Shown: positions 46,858-58,659, counted from the first letter of the stretch. The stretch is DNA of 64,000 nucleotides from Lepas anatifera (GCA_034440635.1 JAOTON010001818.1:51001-115000), one strand, 5' to 3'. Notes: a model not told the origin generated them from the sequence alone. Program-made: numbers and translations.

Positions 46858-47430
46858 TATACTTTGCCCCTGGTGCTGCTTCACATGGTGGGGGGGCTTT
46901 GTTGGGCGCGGGAGGTTCTGTCTTACCCTGTCCTGGGGGTGCTGGTCTGTCAAGTGCTCAGGGTGCTGCATCGCCTGGTGTCCAGGGTGCTGCATCGTCT
47001 GGTGCTGCTGGGGGTACTCCTCCGTCTGGTGCTTGGGATGATGGTCGGCCTAAGGGATGGGGTGCTTTCCGAGGGGGTGGGATGCTGCTGCCCCGTCCGG
47101 GGGTCAAGGTACTGCTCCCCCTGGTGACTGGCCTGCTTGTGATGAGGACACCCCACCCAAGGTTCGGGGTACCACCGAAACGGTTGCTTCCACTGGTGTG
47201 CCGACTGGTGATGCCCCTGCAGCACGGACTGCTGCTACAGTTGGGGTGGGGACTGTGCCGCTTCCTGCTGGGGGCCGACCTGCTGACCATGTGCCTGCTT
47301 TGGTGTCTGCACCTGTTGTGACCGGTGGCATCCCGCATCCTTCCCACGCGCCGCCGCCTGCTCTGACTGTTGCTCCTGGGGGGTTTCGTCTGTCGTCGCC
47401 GTTAACCACCACGGGTGCCACTCACAGTGT

Positions 47431-48130
47431 TTAACTCAAGTCAGTCATGTCTAATAATATATTGTAAAAAAAATTGTTAGAAAGTATTACAACATAGGTA
47501 TATAAATATTGTACCAATAATCAGCTTAAATAGGGCACTAGAGGTCTACTTCATCTTGCACTAGAATTTAAAGTTTTTATACTCCAAAAATGGTTGGTCC
47601 ACCTTTGCCCCGGCATGTCGTGCCTGACCTCCCTCCCTACCATTGAATGTAGTGTGCCGGAGTGGGGGGTTTCCCTCATGTCTTGGTGCCTCCTGTGGCA
47701 TGCTCGTCCTCGTGGGCGTTGCACCTGCGCTGCACCCTCCACTTGGTATAGGGTGTTGTGTTCCCACCTCCCCCGTCTGTGGAGTCCAATCATAACCATA
47801 GTGTCGCTGTTTATTCTTTGGTGTATTCCTCGTGAGCGAGCCTGAGCTGGAGCACCGAATGAGAGTGGCTATTCCTAAACACACGAGAGACGCCAAAAAG
47901 CTTAAAAAATTTCACTCGTTAACAGGGGCCGTAGACGGGCTCCCGGGTCTTACCGTGTCGTTGTTAGCTGCACCACACTCCCCATCTGGTGTCCGATCCT
48001 GAGCCTCAATAGCCCTCTTGTTCTGACCGTGACTCTCGTTGCCCTCTCTTCCTTACAGACCTCGTCTCCGCGACGCTGGCGCGGTGATTGGGACCGCCGG
48101 ACATCCTCATTGCCGGCAAATGAGCCCCAG
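47431..48130. other. Sequence between CR1-like copy A and a tandem-repeat block
   Basis: No gene is supported. AT-rich to 47580, then GC-rich. A pyrimidine tract ending in ACAG at 48045-48059 resembles a 3' splice site, with no exon that I can identify behind it. Confidence 0.35.
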
Positions 48131-49021
48131 CTGGGAGCTGTCGTGATCGGGGCTCTCGCCGTGCGACATCGAGGAGAGCCATGATGTCGATGCTGCGATT
48201 TGGCCGCCTCTTCGCCTGATGACGGTTGAATCGGGTCGCTGCTCACCCGTCTGCCGCCTGCTCCTGGACTCGTTGACCTGCGGCCAGCAATTCGCCGCCC
48301 CGCCTCTCTCTCTCTGGGGAGGCGGGGACCTCGATCGTGACGGTCGCTCGGCGGGAGAGGAGATGGAGCCTGTCTTCTTCCCCTGCCCGCTGCCGGTGGT
48401 CCTCTGGGCCCGGTGGAGCCTGCACTGGTCCGGACCCCGACTGGGAGCTGTTGTGGTTGGGGTTCTCGCCATGCGACAACGAGGGGAACCATGCTGCCGA
48501 TGCCGCACTGAGACCTTCTGTCTGCCAGATGACAGTCGACCCAGGTAGCCGCTGACTCATGTGCCGTCTGCTCCCGGACTCGCTGCCCTTCTGCCAGCAA
48601 TTCGCCGCCCCGCTCTCTGTGGGGGGGCGGGGACCTCAATCGTGATGGTCGCTCGACTTTGGAAAAGTGGAAGCCTGTCTTCTTCGCTCGACTGCTGCTG
48701 GTGGTCCTCTGGGCCCGGTGGAGCCTGCGGCGGGCGGGACCCCGACTGGGAGCTGCCGTTGTCGGGGTTCTCGCCGTGCGTCCTCGAGGAGAGTTGCGAT
48801 GCCGACGCTGCGCTGTGGCCGTCTCTCCGCCTGATGGCGGTCGTCCTGGGACACCGCTGACTCGCCTGCCGTCTGCACCTGGACTCGCTGCCCTACTGCC
48901 AGCGGCTCGCCGCCCCGCTCTCCTTGGTGAGGTGGGGAGCTCTGTCGTGGCGGCTGCTCGACATTAGATGCGTTGGGGCCCGTCTTCTTCGCCTGGCCCG
49001 GCCCGGTGGGGACCGTTGAGG
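48131..49021. repeat. ~310-bp CpG-rich tandem repeat, three units
   Basis: Units start at 48131, 48441 and 48746, each with CTGGGAGCTG followed by TCTCGCC, then CTGGACTCG, CGCCGCCCCG and GGCCCGGTGG words in the same order. The third is shortened. Both strands have long open frames because stops are rare in GC-rich DNA; no domain is recognisable in any frame. The block could be the tandem promoter part of a retroelement leader or an independent satellite. Confidence 0.75.
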
Positions 49022-50042
49022 TTCGGTGACGTTGCGCGCGCCTGCCGGTCCCGCTGACCTCAGAATGGTGGCGCTTTTTTGCGTCCGGTGCCTGGCCTTC
49101 CTGGCGCGCCGGCGCGGCTTGGCCTTCGTGCTGCTGATGTGGTATCGCCGAGCCGGCTCTGGACTAATCCCCGGTGTTGCGGGGCTGTGGCGGCGGATGG
49201 GGTCCTGTGTCGCCCGGTATGCTGTGGGGCCGGTCGCGTGTGGCGCCGCTGTGGTCGCTGGGCGGCCCTGTTGTGACCGCTGGGCGGTGCTGCTGCGGCC
49301 GCTGGGTGGTGTTGCTGTACCCGGCAGGTGGCGCTGGTGCTGGGTGGCGCTACTGGTTCGCCGCGGCCGTCGGATGCGCGGCGGGGGCGGGCTCAGTCCG
49401 GTGAAAATCAACCACCCAATCACCATCACCCACCATAAATGATGCGGCACCATCATGGTAGATGCGGCACGATCAACCACCACCTACCCATGAATTTATT
49501 TTATTTTATTTTATATTTTTTATATTTTCCTTTTTTCTTTTTTTTCTTTTTTTCCCCTTCTGAGCGCTTACCGCATGTCGCTCCGGCTCCGTCACCACAG
49601 CTACTCATGGAAACTACACGCCCACTCACTCTCGCGCGACTACACGCTCGCGCGACTACACGCTCGCCACACGCTCGTGACTCACTACACGCTCGCGTGA
49701 GCCGTCCCCGCCTCGTGGGTTGGTTTGCCGGGGGGTCTTTTAAGGCCGTCTCCACGTGTCATCCTGCTGTTTTTAATCCGTCTGTTTTAACCCATGCCTG
49801 TGTATGTTTCATTCGCTCGTTTTTTTGTGAATACATGTATGGAGGTAAAAACTAAGTAAAACAGTAAAGGTTTGTGACAAATTGTTAAAGCTCTGTTTTC
49901 TCCACACTTTTCTCCCAAAGGGTATTTGCTAATTGTAACCCCGATTGAAGCTTAGTGGCATTGGAAATACTTCATCCATTTGTTTCCTGTGTAGTCCCTG
50001 AAAATTCAGTTCGCTCTTAACCAAAATGTTAACAATAGATTT
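49022..50042. other. GC-rich then T-rich non-coding sequence
   Basis: 49022-49400 is CpG-rich with no recognised domain. 49500-49556 is a T-rich tract (poly-A-like on the minus strand, perhaps a retroelement tail). 49612-49705 repeats GACTACACGCTCGCGC about four times. From 49860 on the sequence is AT-rich and leads into LINE element 2. Confidence 0.45.
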
Positions 50043-52999
50043 CTTCCAGTCTTTTCAACACATGTAAATGACCATGATTTAGAATTATCTGGCGTGCAAA
50101 ACATTCTTGAAACCTGCAAATACTACTCAGTTTCAACCTACAATGAAAGTAGCCTTCAAGGAAGTATCCCAATAATACATATTAACATTCGGTCACTACC
50201 CAAACATTTTGATTCTCTTCAAGCATTTATCTCGCAACTCAAATACAAGCCATTAATAATAATGCTCTCAGAACTGTGGTTAACTCCCGAACTAAAAGAC
50301 TCATATCACATTAAAGACTTTAATTTTGAACCTTCTTCACCAACACAATGCAAAGGAAAGGGGACAGGAATTTATATTAGCAAACATCTTTCCTACAGCA
50401 GGAGGGGTGACCTAGAGTCCAGTCTGATACAACATCAATCTTGCTTCCTTGATATTCATAACCTATTTCCCTTTCACGTTTTGGTCGGATCACTCTATAG
50501 ATCACCATCATATCCAACAGCAATCTTTATGGACTATCTTGAAAAAACCCTTGATAAAATTTCATCCGAAAACAAGATCTGCTTACTGGGAGGTGACTTT
50601 AATTTTGACCTTATTAAATCCAGCTGCCAAGAGCACACCTCACTTTTCTTGCATTTACTCTCCTCACAGGGGTTTCATCCCTGCATTTCCCTCCCAACAA
50701 GAATAACATCTGAATCACAAACCCTCATAAATAATTTTTTTCTAAACGATAATTCTATCATTAAGTCATCATCTATTATATTGACTGATCTAAGTGACCA
50801 TCTCCCGATTACTATTGAGTTGAATTCCACTATAAGATTACCCTCCCAGTGCCCTAAACCCCAACTATCTTTTGACTTTCGGAAAATAGAGATACTCAAA
50901 CAGAATTTAGCACAAAAGTTCCGAAATTTTTCTTCTATTATTGACCCTGTAACAGCAGCAAAATTTATCCAGACTACTTTAAATGAAGAGATCACAAAAT
51001 TATCAATTAAAGAGAAATCTCGCAGAATCACCCCCATTCGGCCTTGGATCTCATTTAGCCTTCTTAAATGCATCAACCATAAATCTGACCTCTACCTAAA
51101 ATTTATGAAATCTCGTGATAAAGTCGATGAAACTAACTACAAAAACTACAATAATTACCTCACTAGCACGATTCGAACAGCCCGTAAGCTCTACTTTTAG
51201 AGAAAATTAAGCGAGGAAAAAGACCATCCAAAAAAACTCTGGGACACTCTTCTCACCCTTAGTCGTAAAAATAAAGTAAAACGGGATCTTCCAGGACAAT
51301 TCAAAGTAAATGATGAATACATCACTGAACCCTCTTTGATTGCAGACAAATTCAACAATTACTTTTCCACAATAGCAACAAAACTTGATCAGGCGCTACC
51401 ACAGTCCACTTCAGATCCTCTTGAATACCTGGGCAACCAAACAACGTAACGTTTTGAATTTAACCTGGTGAATACGCAATTAGTAGAACAAATCATTTCT
51501 CCTCTCCGTCACAAAGGCGCCGGTTACGATGGAGTCAGCTCAAAAATTTTGAAAGCTATTAACCCTCTCCACACTTAACTCATTTATTTAACATATGTCT
51601 CCGCAACGGGTTATTTCCGGATGAATTTAAAACAGCACTCATAGTACCTATATTTAAGTCAGGTAACCGCTTCACTTTTACTAACTATCGCCCAATTTCA
51701 ATCTTACCGGTGTTTTCAAAAGTTTTCGAAAAAATTGTATGTGCCCAGCTCACTGAATATTTGACCGAAATTGACATGCTATACAAATACCAGTTCGGTT
51801 TTCGGAAAAAACATAGTACTTTCATGCCCATTGCCCTACTCTACGATGATATTACCTCTGCCCTTACAACAAAAATGATTTCTGCCACAATTTACCTGGA
51901 TTTCAGTAAGGCGTTTGATACCGTGAATCACAAAATTCTCCTATCAAAATTACACTTTTGGGGCATCCAAGACAATTCATTAAAATTTTTCAAATCATAC
52001 CTGTCAAATCGTTCACAAACTCTGAAGTACAACTCGACTATCTCAGCTAATCCCAAAAAAGTATCCCTTGGTGTACCGCAGGGTAGTGTGCTGGGCCCCC
52101 TCCTTTTCCTAATCTATATAAATGATATATCAAGAAGCTCAAATGCCCCGAAATTCTATCTCTTCGCAGATGACACTGCACTGCTATATACCGCTAAAAA
52201 TATTGATAAACTGCAATCCAAAATTGACAACAGTCTATCAGATATAACCACCTGGCTCCAATGTAACCGGCTCACCCTTAACACAAAAAAATCAACTTAC
52301 AAAATATTCTCCACTCGTAGTGTATCCAATTTGGCTATCAAAATTAATAATGACGTACTGGACAGAAAATTCACTACAAAATATCTTGGCGTCTACATCC
52401 ATGAGGATCTGAAGTGGACCAACCATATACAAAGTATAGAAAACACAATATCACGTAATATAGGTCTTATACGTAGGTCACAACATATTCTGGACTCTGG
52501 TCATCTTCTCCTGCTCTACAATGCTCTTATTCTCCCTTTCTTGAATTACTGCCTTCCAATTTGGGGGAGCACATTCAAATATCATTTAAATAAGCTGATG
52601 ATGCTACAGAAAAAAATTGTCCGTATGATAGATCAATCTGAGCCCCTTGCCCACACCAGTCCCTTATTTAAAAAATACAAAATCATGAAAATTGAAGATC
52701 TGACGGAAGTAGCCCAATTAAAACTCCTCCATAGCCATCTCAACCAGACTTTACCGTGCCCCCTCAGTGAAAGGATCAATACAACTAACCCAAATCCCCT
52801 TCTCCCTGATATAAGACGAACCCAACACTTTCAGGTCCCCTTCGCCTCAACCATGTACAGGAAATTTTCTTTATTCATTGCGGCCCCACGAACCTGGAAT
52901 AATGTGATTACCCCTAAAATCAGAAGACTGGATGATATCCCACAAAGTAAAGCGTTTTTCAGGACAGTGATTACAAAACTTTACCTAGAAAAATATTGA
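50043..52999 (+). pseudogene. LINE element 2 ORF2: AP endonuclease and reverse transcriptase, broken
   Basis: A relative of LINE element 1. The frame is open from about 50043 with no evident ATG, so the 5' end is probably truncated. Endonuclease: IPIIHINIRSLPKHF, IIMLSELWLTPE, GSLYRSPSYP, LGGDFNFDLI and DLSDHLPITI. RT: YRPISILPVFSKVFEKIV, FGFRKKHSTF, IYLDFSKAFDTVNH, GVPQGSVLGPLLFLIYIND, FADDTALLY (FADD near 52160-52175). Breaks: TAG at 51198-51200, TAA at 51447-51449 and a frameshift near 51570. The RT half (51710-52999) is uninterrupted and ends LYLEKY, like LEKL-FVENY in element 1. No RNase H is present. Confidence 0.88.
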
Positions 53000-53462
53000 A
53001 TATCGTAAACCCTCTTATTGGTATCTTTATATCCCTAATTGTATCATTGTAAACCGTTAAAATAAACATATTATGCACCAGCTTTTGTCACGATTCGTCT
53101 CTTTGCATAAGTAAAGTACAAAAAGTAATACAAGCAAGTAAAAATAAGCATGAGTAAAAAAGCGCTGTAATCTTTGATTTGGCAGTAAGGTACCACACAG
53201 GCCTGCCTCCGGCACCTGTACACCTATCATTTCCTCGAACTTACCACGCGCCCTCAAATCTCTCCACGACATCTGTAGTGCTATAAAAAAATAATATCCA
53301 CTCCCTTCCCAAATTCTAACAAATAAAAAACACTATTTCAGGACCTGGCGACGGCTGATGGAGAGTGGCGCCGTGGGTGCGCCGCTGGCCCGTGGTGGGG
53401 GTGTGCGCCGGGCGGGTTGCGGCGCATTCTCCGGTCTGCGGCATCCATGGCGGCGTGCTTTT
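53000..53462. other. LINE element 2 3' region and flank
   Basis: Short untranslated sequence with AAAATAAACA near 53060 that could act as a polyadenylation signal. The LINE end and target duplication are not visible. The sequence becomes GC-rich from 53340. Confidence 0.4.
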
Positions 53463-54180
53463 GCTACCCCGGAGCGGTGAAACCGTGGTGCTCGGTCCCG
53501 GGGAGTAGAGCGCGCCGCCAGCCCCTCCGTGGTCGCCTTGCCGGTGGGCGACATCCTCGCCTCTGGTTCGCCGGGTGAGCGGCGGCGCGACTGGTCATTG
53601 GCGGCGGGCGGCTTCGCCCGTGCGGGAGCAGACTTCTCAGGGGGCGGCGCTGCTCCTGCTACCCCGGGGCGGTGGAACCGTTGTGCTCGGTCCCGGGGAG
53701 CTGAGCGCACCGCCGGACTCTACTGTGGTCACCGTTGCCCGCGGACGACTTCTTCACAACTGGCTCACCGTGTGACCTGGGGTGGCTGGTCGCTGGTGGC
53801 GGACGGCCTCGTCGCTGCGGGGCCGACTCTGGACATCACGAGGGGCGGCGCTACTCCTGTTACCCGCGGGGCGGTGAAACCGTTGTGCTCGGTCCCGTGG
53901 AGCGGAGCGCGCCGCCTAACCAAGAAGCGCGCGCCGAGAGTGGGGCCCTGCGCTTGGCAGCTGGGGCGAGGCTATGCCGCCCCGGTGGGTCGCTGTGGGC
54001 TGTCGGTCGGGCGGGCTGAGTCTCCGTCTCGCCCGACCTCGGCCGGCGCCTCCGCTCTTCGGCCGACCTGAGGTGGTGCCGTTCGGCCGCCGGTACGCGG
54101 CGGCGTCGCCCCGGTGGCCCGCTGGGGTCCGCTCGACCTACCGGGTTGTGTCCCTGACCTACGTGGCCTCAGCCAACTGA
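53463..54180. repeat. ~195-bp CpG-rich tandem repeat
   Basis: Units beginning GCTACCCCGG/GTTACCCGCG lie at 53463, 53658 and 53859, each followed by GCGGTGAAACCG, GTGCTCGGTCCCG and GAGCGC words. Long open frames on both strands reflect high GC content. It resembles the 48131 block in composition but I see no sequence match between them. Confidence 0.75.
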
Positions 54181-54754
54181 TCTGTATTTGTCTCCGTATG
54201 TGCTCTTTACCGCTGCTGCGTGTGTCTTCAATGTATTTGCCTCCATGTTTTATTTTGTGACTCGTAACCACGAGTAGCTGCCTCCCGGCGTAGCTTAGGG
54301 GCCCCGCGCCGGGGAGCATACGGTTTTTACATGGAAGTAGGAGTGTACGATGAGGTGCCATGTTCCAAATATACGTGTATGGATCTATTCCTGCGTCAAG
54401 TGGAAGCGATTTGATTGCCGCAGCCACCAAACCAGGGCTGGCGGATTCCTTACCTACTCCCTCGCCACCACGATTTTCGCCTTTGGCAAGATCAAGTCTT
54501 AGCCCTTTCACATTCCTAGAATCACTCACAGTTTTCTCAAGCTCGGAAGAAGGCTTACCATGCAACTCGGAAACTAAATCAACTTCCGAGGCTTCCACAA
54601 GATCAACGTTATTCCCGCCCGAGCGACGAGCGCTGTTCAGAATCGGAACCTCACGGATAACCGAGTCTGATCTGTCACGTGACTCAGACGTCACGGGAGA
54701 CGAAGCACCTTTACGAGGCAGAACCGGCGAGCGATGGACCGTTGGCATAATTGC
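54181..54754 (-). CDS. Unidentified minus-strand reading frame
   Basis: A frame reads from a possible ATG at about 54752 (MPTVHRSPVLPRKGASS) through a Ser/Glu-rich region (SELEKTVSDSRNVKGL) to PYTYIWN near 54365, then on into the GC-rich tandem repeat, where it loses meaning. A possible splice donor lies at the ACGTATAT word near 54373, and another (GGGTGAGT) upstream near 55016-55023. No domain is recognised. It may be a host exon, part of a gag-like gene or chance. Confidence 0.2.
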
Positions 54755-55235
54755 AACAGGTTGCGACGATTTGTGTGAATAACGTCGTGACACGATCGTA
54801 ACGGGGTCAGATACGAATGATGGGTACTAACACGTTCATCGATCAGTAGTGGTACCAATCGGGGCTGTAAGTGTAAAGTAGTCTTGAGTCTGGGCAGCAG
54901 TCGTCGACGGTCAGGTCAACAGGAGCTCGTCAGAGCACGTCCGCCGCGTTCGAGGTCGCGAGTGCGAATGAGATTATACTTACACGAGATTATACTTCTA
55001 ATATCAAATAAAGACTCACCCGCATCCGCCACACTTCGAAAATACCCACGCAACTAGCGCACAACTTTAAAAATCGAAACCTTTCCGCCGTAAACAATCC
55101 GCCTATGGCCGTTACAATGTTAAAAGCATCCAAGATGGCGGCGGCTCCTTCTTTTGTGTGTTTCGTTCAATAGATGGCAGTGAAAAGTGTTTTGATACGG
55201 GAAATCGCGAGAGTGGCACGTCCGTTATGTAGTCC
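54755..55235. promoter_or_regulatory. Possible promoter-like segment with a YY1-type motif
   Basis: AAGATGGCGGC at 55132-55142 is an exact match to the animal YY1 consensus, usually found near transcription starts. The surrounding 200 bp are moderately CpG-rich. No transcript can be tied to it from sequence alone, and the fold-back element starts 100 bp downstream. Confidence 0.25.
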
Positions 55236-57907
55236 GTGTCCATTAGGTCATGTTGTGATCACCACTTTTTCACAGGGTCTTTGATTACCGGGTGTTTTCT
55301 AATGTATTTATGGCCGCTGATCACGATTTTCTGGTCGAAAATGTCGAATTCGAAAAATATTTGCCCGCGCAAGCCGTTTGAAATTCTTCCGGTTTGCCAA
55401 AATTTCGATGTTTTCATATCTCACGGACAATAAAAGGCAACTGATGTATTGAAAAGGCCCCAGAACTTTAAAACCATTGAATCTGAACAATTTGAAACCT
55501 TTTTTGACTCCTTGAAATATATATTTACCCGAAAAAGTACCTTGGAAAGACAGGGATGTTTGAGCTTAAAAGATGATAATAGATGGCGCGCATGACGCAG
55601 CCGTCAATCAGTGTCCCGCTACGTCGCTTATGTCAAAAAGCTATTAGCCAAAGGAGCTGGCTATAGGATTTGAGCCTATTTTTAATTCGATGAATGAACA
55701 TTTACCTTCACAAGATGATCTAGATTTCTCTCGCTTGCAGTTTTAAATATTATTGGTAATGGTTGCTTTCAAAGCAGATCCAATTAAGATCAGCCAGCCA
55801 TGTATAGATTAGGTATCTAGGCATGTAGTCACTGCGGATCAATTTCAAGTACTAAAATGTATGCAAGAGCCAGTCGATTATATTTAGATTAGTCTTGCTA
55901 TCACTAGCAGGGAGAATACCGTATTTCTGGAAAAATGAAGCTACACGACACCCAGCTTGCCGTCAATACATGACGTTGTCGGTCGAATTGTGATGCTACG
56001 GCTTGAAGAGATGGAAGGCCAGGGAAGTGGACGAATTTCATGTTTCAATAGCTTCAATATTCGAACCGACCGCTGATGAAGTTACCGAGACTTACAGAAG
56101 AGCATCTGTGCCAGGAAGAAACAGGTACAAAGTTCGCTGTGAAATAAGGAAGCATTATAATTTGAAGGAAGCGATCAGAAGGCGCCTACAAAACATGAAG
56201 ATATTGTAAGCATGGACACAGCATGACAACATTGTTTGACATATCAAACAGAGCTCTACCATCAAAGGTATCGGCAAACAGAACATTTCTGGAAAACCAG
56301 CGAGGAGCACAGAGGTTGTATATTGGTGGCTTGGATGCAGTTGTGACAGACCATTGGAGACGGCAGCAGCTGAGGCTAGCCAGTGCTGCTGTCGTTGTGG
56401 CTACCAGGAGTTCTCCGGATGTTGCGTTCTGACGGAGCCGAAGCTGCGTCAGAACGCAACGGAACCATTGACAGCGACCGCTGGTGGTTTATGCAGCAGC
56501 GAGCTTCCTATTTGTAGCATCACACCAGCTGCTGACAGACGCCGCACGCGAACAGGCTCTGGCAGGCATAAATCAATCTCGGAAAGAAAACTTATTTCTA
56601 AATGTTACACGGAAGTCGTTTATAGACTTGTCAGGGTGATTGTCATATTATTGTGCTCGAATACGGACGAGCCGACCTCCCGATCAGGCCTTATTGGCGG
56701 CAGCAGCAGTGGCTTGCCGCAGCTGCTGCCGTCTCCAATGGTCCGTCACGACTGCATCCAAGCCAACAATATACAACCTCTGTGCTTCTCGCTGGTCTTC
56801 CGGAAATGTTCTGTTTGCCGATGCCTTTGATGGTAAGGCTCTGCTTTATATGTCAAACAATGTTGTCATACTTTGTCCATGCTTACAATATCTTCATGTT
56901 TTGTAGGCGCATTCTGATCGCTTCCTTCAGGTTACAATGCTTCCTTATTTCACAGCGAACTTTGTACATGTTTCTTGCTGGCACAGATGCTCTTCTGTAA
57001 GCCTCGGTAACTTCATCGGCGGTCGGTTCGAATTTTCAAGCTATTGAAACGTGAAATTCGTCCACTTTCCTGACCTCCATCTCTTCAAGCCGCAGCATCA
57101 TAATGTGACCGACAACGTCAGCTCCAATCGAGAGCTGGTTAAGCGGCAGCATGCATGTTATGCATGTTAAGCGGCTTGACGGCTGCGCTAGGTGTGGTGT
57201 AGCTTCATTTTTCCCGAAATGCGGTATTCTCCTTGCTAGTGATAGCAAGACTAATCTAAATATAATCGACTGGCTCTTGCATACATTTTAATACTTTAAA
57301 TTGATCCGTAGTGACTACATGCCTAGATACCTAATCTATATATGGCTTGCTGATCTTAATTGGACCTGCTTTGAAAGCAGCCATTACCAAAAATATTTAA
57401 AACTGCAAGCGAGAGAAATCTAGATCATCTTGTGAAGGTAAATGTTCATTCATCGAATTAAAAATAGGCTCAAATCCTATAGCCAGCTCCTTTGGCTAAT
57501 AGCTTTTTGACATAAGCGACGTAGCGGGACACTGATTGACGGCTGCGTCATGCGCGCCATCTATTATCATCTTTTAAGCTCAAACATCCCTGTCTTTCCA
57601 AGGTACTTTTTCGGGTAAATATATATTTCAAGGAGTCAAAAAAGGTTTCAAATTGTTCAGATTCAATGGTTTTAAAGTTCTGGGGCCTTTTCAATACATC
57701 AGTTGCCTTTTATTGTCCGTGAGATATGAAAACATCGAAATTTTGGCAAACCGGAAGAATTTCAAACGGCTTGCGCGGGCAAATATTTTTCGAATTCGAA
57801 ATTTTCGACCAGAAAATCGTGATCAGCGGCCATCAATACATTAGAAAACACCCGGTAATCAAAGACCCTGTGAAAAAGTGGTGATCACGACATGGCCTAG
57901 TGTCCAT
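55236..57907. mobile_element. 2.66-kb fold-back DNA transposon with perfect 8-bp target duplication
   Basis: The octamer GTGTCCAT lies at 55236-55243 and again at 57900-57907. Between them are long inverted arms: 55244-56393 (about 1.15 kb) and 56697-57899 (about 1.2 kb), roughly 95% alike apart from one ~50-bp insertion near 57110-57195. The ends read TAGGTCATGTTGTGATCACC and TAGGCCATGTCGTGATCACC. A ~300-bp centre contains a second hairpin (GTTGCGTTCTGACG at 56424-56437, inverse at 56451-56464). The 8-bp duplication suggests hAT, P or Merlin type, with TAGG ends favouring hAT. There is no transposase; each arm holds one short conserved frame. Confidence 0.88.
56003..56209 (+). CDS. Short frame conserved in both fold-back arms
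   Basis: The 68-codon frame (VDEFHVSIASIFEPTADEV, then YRRASVPGRNRYKVRCEI and LKEAIRRRLQNMKIL) is repeated inverted in the right arm, where TEAYRRASVPARNMYKVRCEI can be read. In the right arm a stop (TGA after HVSIA) interrupts the frame. Most differences still give similar residues, but the arms are too alike overall for this to prove selection. It may be a relic of transposase coding sequence; I do not recognise the family. Confidence 0.3.
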   Translation: MKRWKAREVDEFHVSIASIFEPTADEVTETYRRASVPGRNRYKVRCEIRKHYNLKEAIRRRLQNMKIL

Positions 57908-58077
57908 GCTTTGGTGATTTGATCTTAGGCTATTGAAGGTATTTGTGTCCTGATGAACTTCCATGACAAAACTTAGGTCTGCTTATGAATTGAATGTTTA
58001 TGGATGGACAGAAGGGGGGGTGTGATCCTGCTTAAATTTGGATTGACATATAGTTTCTCACACTTTAAGGGTTGAAA

Positions 58078-58659
58078 CCAGTAACTGGTAAAAATAGACT
58101 CCTGATAGTGACACTTGAGAATGAGGATTCCAAGCACGATGTGCTGAGGATGGCCTCCCAGCTTAGACACACTGAGAAGTGGCAGAGAGTCTTCATAACT
58201 CCTGACCTCACTTACAAAGAGAGGCAGGACCAGAAGAAGCTGAGGGAAGACCTGTGGAAGCGTAAGCAAAGTGGGGAGACAAACCTCACCATAAAGCGTG
58301 GTAAGATTGTCCAAGTTGATGGTATGATGACGCCACCACGAACAAATGCTGGTACCATCCCAGCATCTGCAGCACACACTCAGTCCAGGGCCGGCTCTGT
58401 TACTGATCCAAACAGTTCACAGAGTTCTACGCCAGTCGCTCAGGAGACTCTAGGTGAGCCACCAGCACCTGGCGCACCACCCAAGGATCCTCCCACGCTA
58501 GTGTCACCTGAAACGGGGCTGTTACCTGGAAGTGTGAGTGCTGAAACCCCCCCAAATACCACTGCCCTCCACCAAGCTGGACACCCAAGAGGGCTGACAG
58601 CTGAAAGTGGTGCCGCGCCAAACAGTCCAGATGCCACAAATCACCCTCACCAGAATTGA
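58078..58659 (+). pseudogene. CR1-like copy B ORF1, C-terminal fragment
   Basis: Only the C-terminal half remains: NRLLIVTLENEDSKHDVLRM, WQRVFITPDLTYKERQDQKK and LTIKRGKIVQ match copy A closely, followed by a Pro/Ser/Thr-rich tail that has diverged. It ends in UGA followed by CAG (58657-58662), and the next codons stay in the same register into ORF2. Confidence 0.8.

Larger units (their letters stand above)
42191..47430 (-). mobile_element. CR1-like LINE, copy A, reading frames intact
   Basis: A minus-strand non-LTR retrotransposon with ORF1 (46719-45208) and ORF2 (45207-42358) in one frame separated by a single UGA. The 3' end carries a short hairpin (42326-42345; CCACGGGC pairs with GCCCGTGG) and a terminal tandem repeat of AAGGT units (42191-42211), the kind of 3' microsatellite tail typical of CR1/L2 elements instead of poly-A. 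The 5' untranslated region is GC-rich with tandem repeats and its outer limit, placed near 47430, is uncertain. No frameshift or nonsense codon other than the ORF1/ORF2 UGA was found, so the copy is young. Confidence 0.85.

Noticed and set aside
46720..46995. N-terminal extension of CR1-like ORF1
   Set aside because: It translates the 24-bp minisatellite and changes repeat register in the middle, so the ATG at 46719 is the better start.
47950..49483. Open frames of 100-230 codons on both strands
   Set aside because: GC-rich tandem repeats suppress stops in all frames; no domain is visible and several frames overlap equally well.
53529..54071. 180-codon plus-strand frame
   Set aside because: It runs through the 195-bp CpG-rich tandem repeat and has no domain.
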